Shown here piece after piece: positions 52,323-59,699 of a stretch of DNA of 64,000 nt (positions within the stretch are counted from its first letter, which is position 1; every line of letters begins with the position of its first letter). This DNA comes from Mycobacterium heidelbergense (GTDB lineage Bacteria; Actinomycetota; Actinomycetes; Mycobacteriales; Mycobacteriaceae). The notes under the pieces were generated by a model that did no database searches, had not been told where the DNA came from, and worked only from the letters and a program-made list of their open reading frames with translations. The stretch is taken from positions 2,728,001 through 2,792,000 of the forward strand of contig NZ_AP022615.1 of NCBI RefSeq assembly GCF_010730745.1, written 5' to 3'. Made by a program: the position numbers and the translations under genes.

Positions 52323-52529
52323 TTGTCGGCTAGCGGAATGGCCGGTACGGTCGGCCGTACACAGGGAAGGAGGTGGTCCGCGAAATTGATAGCTTCATGG
52401 ACATGTGAGGTGGCTACGAGTTAGCTGCATTGGCTCGGAAAAGTCGGCGCAATGCACGCTGGCGAATTCCCCGTAGCCACCCGGCCCCCGAGTTCCGGTC
52501 TGTCCAACCGAGAGCCTTGCTCGGGGGCC
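52323..52529 (+). ncRNA. Candidate structured RNA/leader between convergent genes
   Basis: A promoter-like pair TTGTCG (52323-52328) and TACGGT (52346-52351), spaced 17 bp, precedes two strong RNA stems. Stem I: GGTGGCTACG (52409-52418) with CGTAGCCACC (52472-52481), 10/10, enclosing TGCATTG/CAATGCA (52426-52432/52450-52456). Stem II: GGCCCCCGAG (52483-52492) with CTCGGGGGCC (52520-52529), 10/10. A perfect Shine-Dalgarno AAGGAGGTG starts at 52368. A 23-codon frame, GTG 52405 to TAG 52476, runs through stem I. The region lies 3' of two convergent genes and matches no RNA family I recognise. Confidence 0.45.
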
Positions 52530-52557
52530 GCTCCATGTCATGACACCGCGCGGATAG

Positions 52558-53268
52558 CTATCCGGCGAAGCGCGACAGTCGCGCCGAAAGGTGCGGCACC
52601 AGGCCGCCGTCGGCGTCCACCCGTTCCTCGACGTAGGCCAGGTCACCGCCTTCGACGATGCCGTAGAGCCGCTTGGCGCCGCCGACCAGCAGGCCCGACC
52701 GGCTGCGGGCCAGCGCATCGGTCGCCAACTCCCACGACGACTGGGTGCGCGGCCGGCCGTAGAACAATTCGATGTAGCCGGCCGAATGAGCCAGCAACAA
52801 CTCGATGGCCTGGGATTCGCTCGGGTCGTAGGGGTCGCGCACAAAGCGCCAAAAGCCCGTCTCGCGCAGGCCAGGTTCCTGGTAGTCGCCCTTGTCGTCG
52901 AGCCGCCAGGACCGGGCTTCCCAATTGAGGTAGTCGCCGCCGTCATGCGAGACGACGATCTGTTGACCGAACCGGTAGTCCCCGTCGTTTCCGCGGCCCT
53001 CGCCCTCGCCGCGCCACACGCCGACCAGCGGCAGCAACGCCAGCAGCGCGTCGTTGAGGTTGGCGCCTTCGCGCAGGTTCGCCGTGTCGGCGGGAACCGG
53101 CAGATCGTCGAAGGCGGGGATGTTGCGGGACGCGGTGACCTTGGCGCGCTCGGCAGCGGCGGCCACGGCGCGGTCACCGGAACCCGCCGGCCCGTCGGGG
53201 CCCTCGCCGGAGGTCGTGCGCCGCTCCTCAGCATCGCTGCGCTCTGCATCGTCGCCGGCACGGGTCAC
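52558..53268 (-). CDS. Nitrobindin-like beta-barrel protein (Rv0813c-like)
   Basis: 236-residue protein with a hydrophilic N-terminal region (~1-70) and a FABP-like/nitrobindin barrel. PLVGVWRGEGEG is the family GxWxGxGxG signature, and GFWRF, ELLLAHSAGYIELFYG and the C-terminal VPHLSARLSRF, with a His that may be the heme ligand, follow. Nitrobindins bind ferric heme and NO/peroxynitrite. The GTG at 53266-53268 overlaps the stop of the small membrane-protein frame upstream (GTGA). Confidence 0.87.
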   Translation of the reverse strand: MTRAGDDAERSDAEERRTTSGEGPDGPAGSGDRAVAAAAERAKVTASRNIPAFDDLPVPADTANLREGANLNDALLALLPLVGVWRGEGEGRGNDGDYRFGQQIVVSHDGGDYLNWEARSWRLDDKGDYQEPGLRETGFWRFVRDPYDPSESQAIELLLAHSAGYIELFYGRPRTQSSWELATDALARSRSGLLVGGAKRLYGIVEGGDLAYVEERVDADGGLVPHLSARLSRFAG

Positions 53269-53363
53269 GATTCGTCAGTGATGAGCCGGTAGAGCGTGTA
53301 CAGCGCGAACCACGAAATGACCACGACTGACACGACCAGCATGATCTCGAAGAAGAGCACCAC
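53265..53363 (-). CDS. 32-residue single-span membrane protein
   Basis: Small frame from GTG 53361-53363 to TGA 53265: VLFFEIMLVVSVVVISWFAL then YTLYRLITDES. It is one hydrophobic helix with a short charged tail. A TAGACT -10 element ends 7 bp before the GTG (leaderless), and its stop overlaps the nitrobindin-like gene start by 4 bp, so translation should be coupled. I recall a similar short frame upstream of the M. tuberculosis orthologue but cannot confirm annotation. Confidence 0.7.
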   Translation of the reverse strand: MVLFFEIMLVVSVVVISWFALYTLYRLITDES

Positions 53364-53370
53364 GGCGACG

Positions 53371-53376
53371 AGTCTA
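53371..53376 (-). promoter_or_regulatory. -10 element of the leaderless membrane sORF
   Basis: TAGACT on the minus strand, 7 bp upstream of the GTG. It is the apparent promoter of the sORF-nitrobindin transcript. Confidence 0.55.
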
Positions 53377-53423
53377 TTCTTCCCTGGGCTCCCCGGGGGA
53401 CAACCCGGTCGGCGGCCGGTCCG

Positions 53424-53726
53424 TCAGGCGATCTTGACGTCCACCTCGTGGATGCCCGCGCCGGACGGCGTCACCACGGCGTCGCCGTTGCCGACCGGGG
53501 ACAGCGCGCGCAGCGTCCAGGATCCCGGCGCGGCGAAGAAGCGGAAGTCACCGGTGGCCGACGCGACCACCTCGGCGGTGAACTCGTCCGACGAGTCCAG
53601 CAAGCGGACGAACGCCCCACCCACTGTTTGGCCGTCGCGGTCCACGACGCGGCCGGTGATCACCGTTTCCTTCTCCAGATCGACGCCGGCGGGCAACGTC
53701 TGTCCTTGCTTCGGTCCAGAGCACAT
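53424..53726 (-). CDS. sseC2: SseC, DUF1416 sulfur-metabolism protein
   Basis: 100-residue protein MCSGPKQGQTLPAGVDLEKE..., with a carboxypeptidase-regulatory-like beta-sandwich fold (VITGRVVDRDGQTVGGAFVRLLD). It is always paired with CysA-type rhodaneses in mycobacteria. The N-terminal Cys2 may carry or accept sulfur; this is inference. The ATG (53724-53726) is 1 bp after the cysA2 stop, so the two are coupled. Confidence 0.93.
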   Translation of the reverse strand: MCSGPKQGQTLPAGVDLEKETVITGRVVDRDGQTVGGAFVRLLDSSDEFTAEVVASATGDFRFFAAPGSWTLRALSPVGNGDAVVTPSGAGIHEVDVKIA

Positions 53727-53727
53727 A

Positions 53728-54561
53728 TCAGCTTCCCAACTCGATCGGGGCACCCACCAGGGAGCCGTATTCCGTCCAACTGCCGTCGTAGTTCTTGACG
53801 TTCTTATGCCCGAGCAATTCCTGCAGGACGAACCAGGTGTGCGACGAACGCTCCCCGATCCGGCAGTACGCGATGGTTTCTTTCGTGCCGTCCAGTCCGG
53901 CGTTGGCGTACAGCTTGGCCAACTCCTCGTCGGACTTGAAGGTGCCGTCCTCGTTGGCGGCCTTGCTCCACGGAACGTTGAGCGCGCCGGGGATGTGACC
54001 CGGCCGCTGGCTCTGCTCCTGCGGCAGGTGCGCCGGCGCGAGGATCTTGCCCGAAAATTCGTCGGGCGAACGCACGTCGACCAGGTTCTTGACGTTGATG
54101 GCCGCGATGACCTCGTCACGGAAGGCCCGGATGGTGTTGTCCGGCGGGGCCGCGGTGTAGGAGGTGGCCGGTCTGCTGACGGTGTCGGTGGACAGCGGGC
54201 GCCCATCGAGCTCCCACTTCTTGCGGCCGCCGTCGAGCAGCTTGACGCCGACGTGGCCGTACAGCTTGAAGTACCAGTAGGCGTAGGCGGCGAACCAGTT
54301 GTTGTTGCCGCCGTAGAGGATCACGGTGTCGTCGTTGGAAATGCCGCGGTCGGACAGCAGCTTGGAGAACTGCTGCGCGTCGACGAAGTCACGTTTGACC
54401 GGGTCCTGCAAGTCGGTGCGCCAGTCCAGCCTGATCGCGCCGGCGATGTGGCCGGTGTCGTAGGCGCTGGTGTCCTCGTCGACCTCGACGAAGACGACGT
54501 TCGGGGCGTTGAGATTGCTCTCGGCCCAGTCCGCGGAGACCAGGACGTCGGAGCGTGCCAT
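53728..54561 (-). CDS. cysA2: Thiosulfate sulfurtransferase (rhodanese)
   Basis: Two-domain rhodanese of 277 residues. The C-terminal domain has the active-site loop AYCRIGERSSH with Cys233; the N-terminal domain lacks the cysteine, as usual. It transfers sulfane sulfur from thiosulfate to acceptors such as cyanide or thiols. Part of the minus-strand operon leader peptide-DUF4395-cysA2-sseC2. Confidence 0.95.
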   Translation of the reverse strand: MARSDVLVSADWAESNLNAPNVVFVEVDEDTSAYDTGHIAGAIRLDWRTDLQDPVKRDFVDAQQFSKLLSDRGISNDDTVILYGGNNNWFAAYAYWYFKLYGHVGVKLLDGGRKKWELDGRPLSTDTVSRPATSYTAAPPDNTIRAFRDEVIAAINVKNLVDVRSPDEFSGKILAPAHLPQEQSQRPGHIPGALNVPWSKAANEDGTFKSDEELAKLYANAGLDGTKETIAYCRIGERSSHTWFVLQELLGHKNVKNYDGSWTEYGSLVGAPIELGS

Positions 54562-54594
54562 GGGGATTCCTTTCGATTGCTTCTGACGAATGGT

Positions 54595-55059
54595 TTAAGC
54601 GGGAGTGGGCCGGAAGCGTGCGACCAGCGGGTAGAGCTGGCAGCCCAGGCAGATGCCGAAGGCCGCGTTCAGGAAGGCGGCCACCAGCGCGGCCGCGGTG
54701 GCGACGACGCCCACCAAGAAAGCGCCGGCGGCGAACGCGACGATGCCGACGACCGCGAAGGTCAGCCCGACGAGTTGGGCGAACTTCAGCGGCGCCACCG
54801 GTTCGCGCTCCGTGACGGGTCCCAGCCGGGGCGCAAGGACGCCGGCGAACACGCGCCCGTAGGGGTGCCGGCGCGGGCCGCCGACGGCGCCGATCGCAAA
54901 GACGACGGCCTGCGCGCCGAGAATGACAGCGGCCGCCAGCGGACTGGCGGCCGAAGCGATGAGCGCGAGCACCAGGGCTGCGGAGGTGACCCAGGCGGCG
55001 AACCTGGGTCCGCGGACGTCGACGCGGTCCGGCTGCACGACGGTGTTGCTGCTCGACAC
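54595..55059 (-). CDS. DUF4395 membrane protein
   Basis: 154-residue membrane protein with about four helices and the C-terminal motif CLGCQLY (Cys137, Cys140). DUF4395 proteins occur next to rhodaneses and thioredoxins and probably handle thiols or sulfur compounds at the membrane. GTG at 55057-55059 with AGGAG 8 bp upstream; a longer frame to 55104 is unlikely. Located between the polycysteine leader and cysA2. M. smegmatis has the same order as I recall it, while M. tuberculosis H37Rv lacks this gene here. Confidence 0.85.
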   Translation of the reverse strand: MSSSNTVVQPDRVDVRGPRFAAWVTSAALVLALIASAASPLAAAVILGAQAVVFAIGAVGGPRRHPYGRVFAGVLAPRLGPVTEREPVAPLKFAQLVGLTFAVVGIVAFAAGAFLVGVVATAAALVAAFLNAAFGICLGCQLYPLVARFRPTPA

Positions 55060-55154
55060 GGTGCTACTCCTAAAAAATCTTGTGGCGCGAAAAGGGGGAG
55101 GCACGCCGCGGTGGGGGCTCCGGGGCTGCTCCGAGCGCGCGCGGGCGCGGCTAT

Positions 55155-55250
55155 TCAGCAGCTACAGCGACAGCAACAGCAACAACCCGCGATGCGGCAC
55201 AGATCAACTGCGCGACGCTTGGTGAGCATGGGCTCGAGGCGGGTTGACAC
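55155..55250 (-). CDS. Polycysteine leader peptide (cysteine attenuator)
   Basis: 31-codon frame from GTG 55248-55250: STRLEPMLTKRRAVDLC then RIAGCCCCCRCSC. Eight cysteines, seven in the last nine residues. A -10 TAAGCT lies 7 bp upstream, so the mRNA is leaderless. An internal ATG at 55229 would give 24 residues. Leaderless polycysteine sORFs were described in mycobacteria as cysteine-responsive attenuators of this very type of operon: ribosomes stalling at the Cys codons when Cys is low allow downstream expression. It precedes DUF4395-cysA2-sseC2. Confidence 0.85.
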   Translation of the reverse strand: MSTRLEPMLTKRRAVDLCRIAGCCCCCRCSC

Positions 55251-55257
55251 GTCGATC

Positions 55258-55263
55258 AGCTTA
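55258..55263 (-). promoter_or_regulatory. -10 element of the polycysteine leader
   Basis: TAAGCT on the minus strand, 7 bp from the leader GTG, setting the transcript start at or next to the start codon. Confidence 0.6.
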
Positions 55264-55279
55264 CCCAATGACACGGCGC

Positions 55280-55699
55280 TCAAGCCAACAGCGGTTGCAG
55301 CGCCGACCGCAGATCGGCGGCCTTGGGCACGCCGGACGCCCGGTACCGCTGTCGCCCGTCGGCATCGAAGATCAACGTGGTGGGCAGCGACAGCACCGAA
55401 AACCGCCGGGCTGTCCCCGGATTGGCATCGAGGTCGATCTCGACGTGGGCCACGTCGCCCAGGTCCTCGCAGACCTGACCGACCACTCGACGGACGCGAT
55501 CGCAGGGGCCGCACCACGGGGCGCTGAAATGCACGACGGTCGGCCCGCTGCGGGACAGGCCCAGGTCCGCGGTGTCGGGGCCGGCGCCCCGGTCGGGATG
55601 AATCTCCCGGATGCTTCCCGAGCGGCGCGTCAACAACCATCCCGCGAGGGTTGCCACGACGACCGCCGCTACGGTCGCGGCGATAACGGTGGTCATCAT
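55280..55699 (-). CDS. thiX: Membrane-anchored thioredoxin-like protein
   Basis: 139 residues. The N-terminal hydrophobic segment (~4-24) anchors the protein, and the thioredoxin domain carries the WCGPC active site (62-66). It reduces or isomerises disulfides, or reduces sulfur intermediates, outside or at the membrane. The ATG at 55697-55699 overlaps the lmeA stop (ATGA). The polycysteine leader starts 30 bp after its stop, so thiX is a separate transcription unit from cysA2. Confidence 0.92.
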   Translation of the reverse strand: MMTTVIAATVAAVVVATLAGWLLTRRSGSIREIHPDRGAGPDTADLGLSRSGPTVVHFSAPWCGPCDRVRRVVGQVCEDLGDVAHVEIDLDANPGTARRFSVLSLPTTLIFDADGRQRYRASGVPKAADLRSALQPLLA

Positions 55700-56508
55700 G
55701 ACTGCTTAAACCCCTCGAGCGTGATCGTTACTCCCCGGGCGATGCCTTCGATGATGACGTCGGAGCCGCGCGCACCCACGGTTTGGGGCGCCACGCCGAA
55801 CGGAAGCCGCTGATCGGGCAGCCTGGCGCTGAACGCATGAAGCACCGCGTCCCGCTTGTCGTCCGGAACGGTTTGATTGGCGGTGTCGGGTCCGGTGAGG
55901 ACGCCGGTGGGGGTGAACACCAGCGTCGCCTGGTCGTCGTCGGCGATGGAAAGGTCCACCGAAACGCTGACCCGGTGGTCGAAGTTGGCCGACTTCGGCG
56001 TGCCGCTGAACACCAGCCCGTGGCTGCCGGAGATCCCGGATTCGGTGGTGCCGCCGGTGGCGTCGTTGGTTTCCTGCGGTGGCGCCTCGACCATGAGGTC
56101 GCCGATTCCCATGTACCGGCCCAGGTGCATCGAGTCGATGATGATGCGGCTCTCCAGCTTGCCCACCGGCAGCTTCGCGTCGGGCCTGATCAGCCACGAC
56201 GCGTAGGTCAGGTCGATCGAATGCATGGTGGCCTCGAGGGTGGCCTTGCCGACCATCGCGTGATCGACGGCGTTGGCCTTGATCTCCAGCTCGTTGTAGT
56301 GCTCGCGCAACGCCTGCGGGATGAAGGGGAACGCCAGGATGGCGACGAACGGGTCGGAGCCCAGCTGGGCCGCTTTGCGCACGTTGGACGACAGCCGGTA
56401 TTCGGCGTAGATGCTGGTTCCGTAGTCGACGCCGACGGCGCCGATGACGACCACGGCCACGGCGATCACCGCTGCCGTCACACCGATCAACACCTTGCGC
56501 ATCCGCAT
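55696..56508 (-). CDS. lmeA: LmeA-like DUF2993 lipoprotein/phospholipase
   Basis: 270-residue protein with an N-terminal transmembrane/signal segment (~4-27) and a DUF2993 domain (EIKANAVDHAMVGKATLEATMHSIDL; GVTITLEGF). Its M. tuberculosis orthologue Rv0817c/LmeA is described as a cell-envelope phospholipase needed for lipomannan elongation. It is periplasmic. Coupled to thiX by a 4-bp overlap. Confidence 0.88.
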   Translation of the reverse strand: MRMRKVLIGVTAAVIAVAVVVIGAVGVDYGTSIYAEYRLSSNVRKAAQLGSDPFVAILAFPFIPQALREHYNELEIKANAVDHAMVGKATLEATMHSIDLTYASWLIRPDAKLPVGKLESRIIIDSMHLGRYMGIGDLMVEAPPQETNDATGGTTESGISGSHGLVFSGTPKSANFDHRVSVSVDLSIADDDQATLVFTPTGVLTGPDTANQTVPDDKRDAVLHAFSARLPDQRLPFGVAPQTVGARGSDVIIEGIARGVTITLEGFKQS

Positions 56509-56680
56509 ATTGTGGCGCAGCTCCCGGCGTTCGCATTGCCCCGGACCACCCGGTGGCAGGGTTCACACCGCCTTTACACCGGGCCAAAGCCCAGGTGGCA
56601 CGTTATCGTTAGATGGCCTGGCAACTAACGCCTGATGGCGTGACGAATTGGGAGATGCCTTTCCCACGAGCTGGAGGGGC

Positions 56681-57460
56681 TTGTTGGAGCTATTACTGCT
56701 GACCTCGGAGCTGCACCCCGACCCGGTCCTGCCGTCGTTGTCGCTGCTTCCCCACACCGTCCGGACGGCGCCGCCAGAACCATCCTCGTTGCTTGAGGCC
56801 GGGACCGCGGACGCCGTGCTCGTCGACGCGCGCACCGACCTGTCGTCCGCGCGCGGTCTGTGCCGGCTGTTGAGCACCGCGGGCCGCTCGGTCCCCGTCC
56901 TGGCCGTGGTGAGCGAAGGCGGCCTGGTGGCGGTCAGCGCCGACTGGGGGCTCGACGAGATCCTGCTGCCCAGCACCGGACCAGCCGAGATCGACGCCAG
57001 GCTACGGCTGGTCATCGGCCGCCGTGGCGGCCTGGCCGACCAGGAGAGCGCGGGCAAGGTGAGCCTCGGCGAACTGGTGATCGACGAGGGCACCTACACC
57101 GCGAGGCTGCGGGGCCGCCCGCTCGACCTCACCTACAAGGAGTTCGAGCTGCTGAAGTACCTGGCGCAGCACGCCGGCCGGGTGTTCACCCGCGCGCAGC
57201 TGCTGCACGAGGTGTGGGGATACGACTTCTTCGGCGGCACCCGCACCGTCGATGTGCATGTGCGTCGACTGCGCGCCAAACTCGGCCCCGAGTACGAGGC
57301 ATTGATCGGCACGGTGCGCAACGTGGGTTACAAGGCCGTTCGGCCGGCGCGGGGGCGGGCGCCGATCGCCGACCCCACCGAAGCCGAAGCCGCCGACGGC
57401 GCCGAATCCGGCGCCGAGGATCTGCAAGACCCGCTGGGCGACCCGCTGCGCAGTCAGTGA
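56681..57460 (+). CDS. glnR: GlnR-type orphan response regulator (Rv0818-like)
   Basis: OmpR/PhoB-type regulator of 259 residues. Receiver domain (~1-115; only Asp in ADAVLVDARTDLS at the expected strand, other acidic-pocket residues weak, so phosphorylation is doubtful), then winged helix (~130-225: LDLTYKEFELLKYLAQHAGRVFTRAQLLHEVWGYDFFGGTRTVDVHVRRLR). GlnR controls nitrogen metabolism in actinobacteria. TTG at 56681 (or 56684) follows GGAGG. Overlaps mshD by 4 bp (GTGA). Confidence 0.9.
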   Translation: MLELLLLTSELHPDPVLPSLSLLPHTVRTAPPEPSSLLEAGTADAVLVDARTDLSSARGLCRLLSTAGRSVPVLAVVSEGGLVAVSADWGLDEILLPSTGPAEIDARLRLVIGRRGGLADQESAGKVSLGELVIDEGTYTARLRGRPLDLTYKEFELLKYLAQHAGRVFTRAQLLHEVWGYDFFGGTRTVDVHVRRLRAKLGPEYEALIGTVRNVGYKAVRPARGRAPIADPTEAEAADGAESGAEDLQDPLGDPLRSQ

Positions 57461-58389
57461 CCACGCCCGACTGGCGCCTCACGCTGACCGCCGACGAGCA
57501 GCGGCAAGTGCGCGAACTCGTCACGGCGGCAACGGAATTCGACGGGATAGCCCCCGTGGGTGAACAGGTGCTGCGCGAGCTTGGGCAGGACCGCACCGAG
57601 CATCTGCTGGTTGCCGGCGCCGCGGAAGACGCCGCCGGCACGGTCGTCGGTTACCTCAATCTGAGCCCACCGCGCGACGGGGGCGCCGGGATGGCGGAGC
57701 TGGTGGTGCATCCGCGGGCCCGCCGGCGCGGTGTGGGCGCGGCGATGGGACGCGCCGCGCTGGCCAGGTCGGCCGGGCGCAACCAGTTCTGGGCGCACGG
57801 CACGCTGGCGCCGGCCCGGGCGACCGCCTCCGCGCTCGGCCTGGTCGCGGTGCGAGAACTCGTCCAGATGCGGCGCACCCTGCGTGACACCCCCGATCCG
57901 GGGCCGCCGGTGGCCGGGGTGCGGATCCGCGCCTACGAGGGCACGTCCGACGACGCGGAGCTGCTGCGCGTCAACAACGCCGCGTTCGCACACCACCCCG
58001 AACAGGGCGGCTGGACCGAAGTCGAGCTGGCGGAGCGGCGCGGCGAACCGTGGTTCGACCCCGCCGGCCTGTTCCTGGCGTTCGGCGCCCCCGATAGCGA
58101 TCAAGTGGGCCGGCTACTGGGCTTCCATTGGACGAAGGTGCACCTCGACCAACCGGGCCTGGGCGAGGTCTACGTCGTCGGCGTTGACCCGTCGGCCCAG
58201 GGCCGCGGCCTCGGTCAGGCGTTGACGGCCACCGGAATTCAGTGGCTGGCACGCCGGCTGGCGGGTTCCCCCGACCCCGCCGTGATGCTTTATGTGGAGT
58301 CGGACAACGTCGCGGCGGTGCGGACCTACCGGCGCTTGGGCTTCACCACCCACAGCGTCGACACCGCCTACGCGTCGATCACCAGCTGA
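57457..58389 (+). CDS. mshD: Mycothiol synthase
   Basis: Acetyl-CoA:Cys-GlcN-Ins acetyltransferase, last step of mycothiol synthesis. 310 residues with two GNAT domains: N-terminal (~1-140; ELVVHPRARRRGVGAAM) and C-terminal (~150-310; VYVVGVDPSAQGRGLGQAL, YVESDNVAAVRTYRRLGF). The GTG start overlaps the glnR-like stop. Confidence 0.95.
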   Translation: MTTPDWRLTLTADEQRQVRELVTAATEFDGIAPVGEQVLRELGQDRTEHLLVAGAAEDAAGTVVGYLNLSPPRDGGAGMAELVVHPRARRRGVGAAMGRAALARSAGRNQFWAHGTLAPARATASALGLVAVRELVQMRRTLRDTPDPGPPVAGVRIRAYEGTSDDAELLRVNNAAFAHHPEQGGWTEVELAERRGEPWFDPAGLFLAFGAPDSDQVGRLLGFHWTKVHLDQPGLGEVYVVGVDPSAQGRGLGQALTATGIQWLARRLAGSPDPAVMLYVESDNVAAVRTYRRLGFTTHSVDTAYASITS

Positions 58390-58401
58390 CCGAAGCCGAT
58401 T

Positions 58402-58419
58402 ATTCATCCCGCATTCACC
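58402..58419 (+). promoter_or_regulatory. PHO-box-like direct repeat upstream of pstS
   Basis: ATTCATC-ccgc-ATTCACC: two 7-bp direct repeats with 4-bp spacing, i.e. an 11-bp period, as in PhoP/RegX3-type PHO boxes. It is 118 bp upstream of the pstS start and just after mshD. Confidence 0.5.
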
Positions 58420-58536
58420 TCTACGGGCTTCTGTGTGCCGGATCGGCGCATACTTTCGCGGTGTCTTGGCAACCTCTCTTTGGAAGATGGCCGGCGGCGC
58501 CCGGATGCGTCCGAAGTGAGTCAGAAAGCGAGATCG

Positions 58537-59655
58537 GTGAGGCTCGACGGAAAGGGCAGGGCGCTGACGGCGGTGGCGTTGGCGGCGGCGGTTTGCGGTG
58601 GGACGGCCTGCGGCAGCGACGACAACCGTCGCGGCGCCGTGGCGACGTCCATCCCGGGGTCCGCCGGCACCGCGGGATGCGGCGGCAAAAACAGGCTGAC
58701 GGCGGAGGGCTCGACCGCTCAACAGAACGCGATCGCGCTGTTCAACCAGGTGTGGGGCCAGTACTGCCCGGGCAAGGGCGTCGCGTACAACCCGACCGGT
58801 TCAGGCGCCGGCCGCGAGCAGTTCGTCGCCGGCCATGTCGACTTCGCGGGAGCGGACTCGCCGCTGGTTGCGGATCAGATCGGCCCCGCCGCCAAGCGCT
58901 GCGACGGGAACCCGGCGTGGGACCTGCCGCTGGTGTTCGGGCCGGTCGCGTTGGTGTACAACCTGCCGGGCGTTCCGAGGTTGGTCGTCAGCAGTGACGC
59001 CCTGGCCAAGGTCTTCAGCGGCAGGATCACGGCCTGGAATGACCCGGTACTCGCGGCGCTGAATCCCGGTGTGGCCCTGCCCGATACCAAAGTCGTGCCG
59101 ATCTACCGGGCGGATTCGTCGGGCACGACCGACAACGTCCAGAAATATCTGACGGCCGCCGCGCCGCAGAGCTGGACCCGCGGGGTCGGCACCGAATTTC
59201 AGGGCGGCGTCGGCGAAGGGGCGACAAAGTCGGCCGGTGTGGTCCAGGCCGTGCGGACCACACCGGGCGCCATCGGGTACGTCGAGAAAGGCTTTGCCGA
59301 TCAGGCGGGTGTGCCTTACGCGCTGATCGACACCGGAAACGGCGTGGTTCAGCTCACGAACGACACGGCCGGCAACGCCATCCAAGCGGCCAGGTTCGTG
59401 GCCGATGGCAACGACCTGGTGCTGGACCTGAACTCGATGTATGCCTCGCAGCGGCCGGGCACATACCCGTTGGTGCTGGCCACCTACGAGATTGTGTGCT
59501 CGAAGGGCTACGACCCGGACACGTCCACCGCGATCAAGTCGTTCCTTACCGTGGCCGCCAACAACGGGCAGGCCGGGCTTGCGTCCGCCGGTTATGTTCC
59601 GCTGCCCGATAAGGTCAAGGAGCGATTGGTTACCGCGATCAACGCCCTGCAGTGA
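58537..59655 (+). CDS. pstS: Phosphate-binding lipoprotein PstS
   Basis: 372-residue periplasmic phosphate receptor of the Pst ABC importer. Signal peptide followed by GGTAC with the acylated Cys25 (weak lipobox, Gly at -3). Phosphate-binding segments GSTAQQNA, GSGAGREQF, DSSGTTDN and TKSAGVV are present. Starts considered: GTG 58537 (signal peptide begins MRLDGKGRALTA) and GTG 58516. First gene of pstSCAB. Confidence 0.93.
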   Translation: MRLDGKGRALTAVALAAAVCGGTACGSDDNRRGAVATSIPGSAGTAGCGGKNRLTAEGSTAQQNAIALFNQVWGQYCPGKGVAYNPTGSGAGREQFVAGHVDFAGADSPLVADQIGPAAKRCDGNPAWDLPLVFGPVALVYNLPGVPRLVVSSDALAKVFSGRITAWNDPVLAALNPGVALPDTKVVPIYRADSSGTTDNVQKYLTAAAPQSWTRGVGTEFQGGVGEGATKSAGVVQAVRTTPGAIGYVEKGFADQAGVPYALIDTGNGVVQLTNDTAGNAIQAARFVADGNDLVLDLNSMYASQRPGTYPLVLATYEIVCSKGYDPDTSTAIKSFLTVAANNGQAGLASAGYVPLPDKVKERLVTAINALQ

Positions 59656-59699
59656 CCAATGGGCGCAAGGAGCGAAAGCAGAACTGTGACGGGATCACA

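Noticed and set aside
53296..55527. 743-codon plus-strand frame across the sulfur operon
   Set aside because: Antisense to sseC2, cysA2 and DUF4395, which have clear homology on the minus strand.
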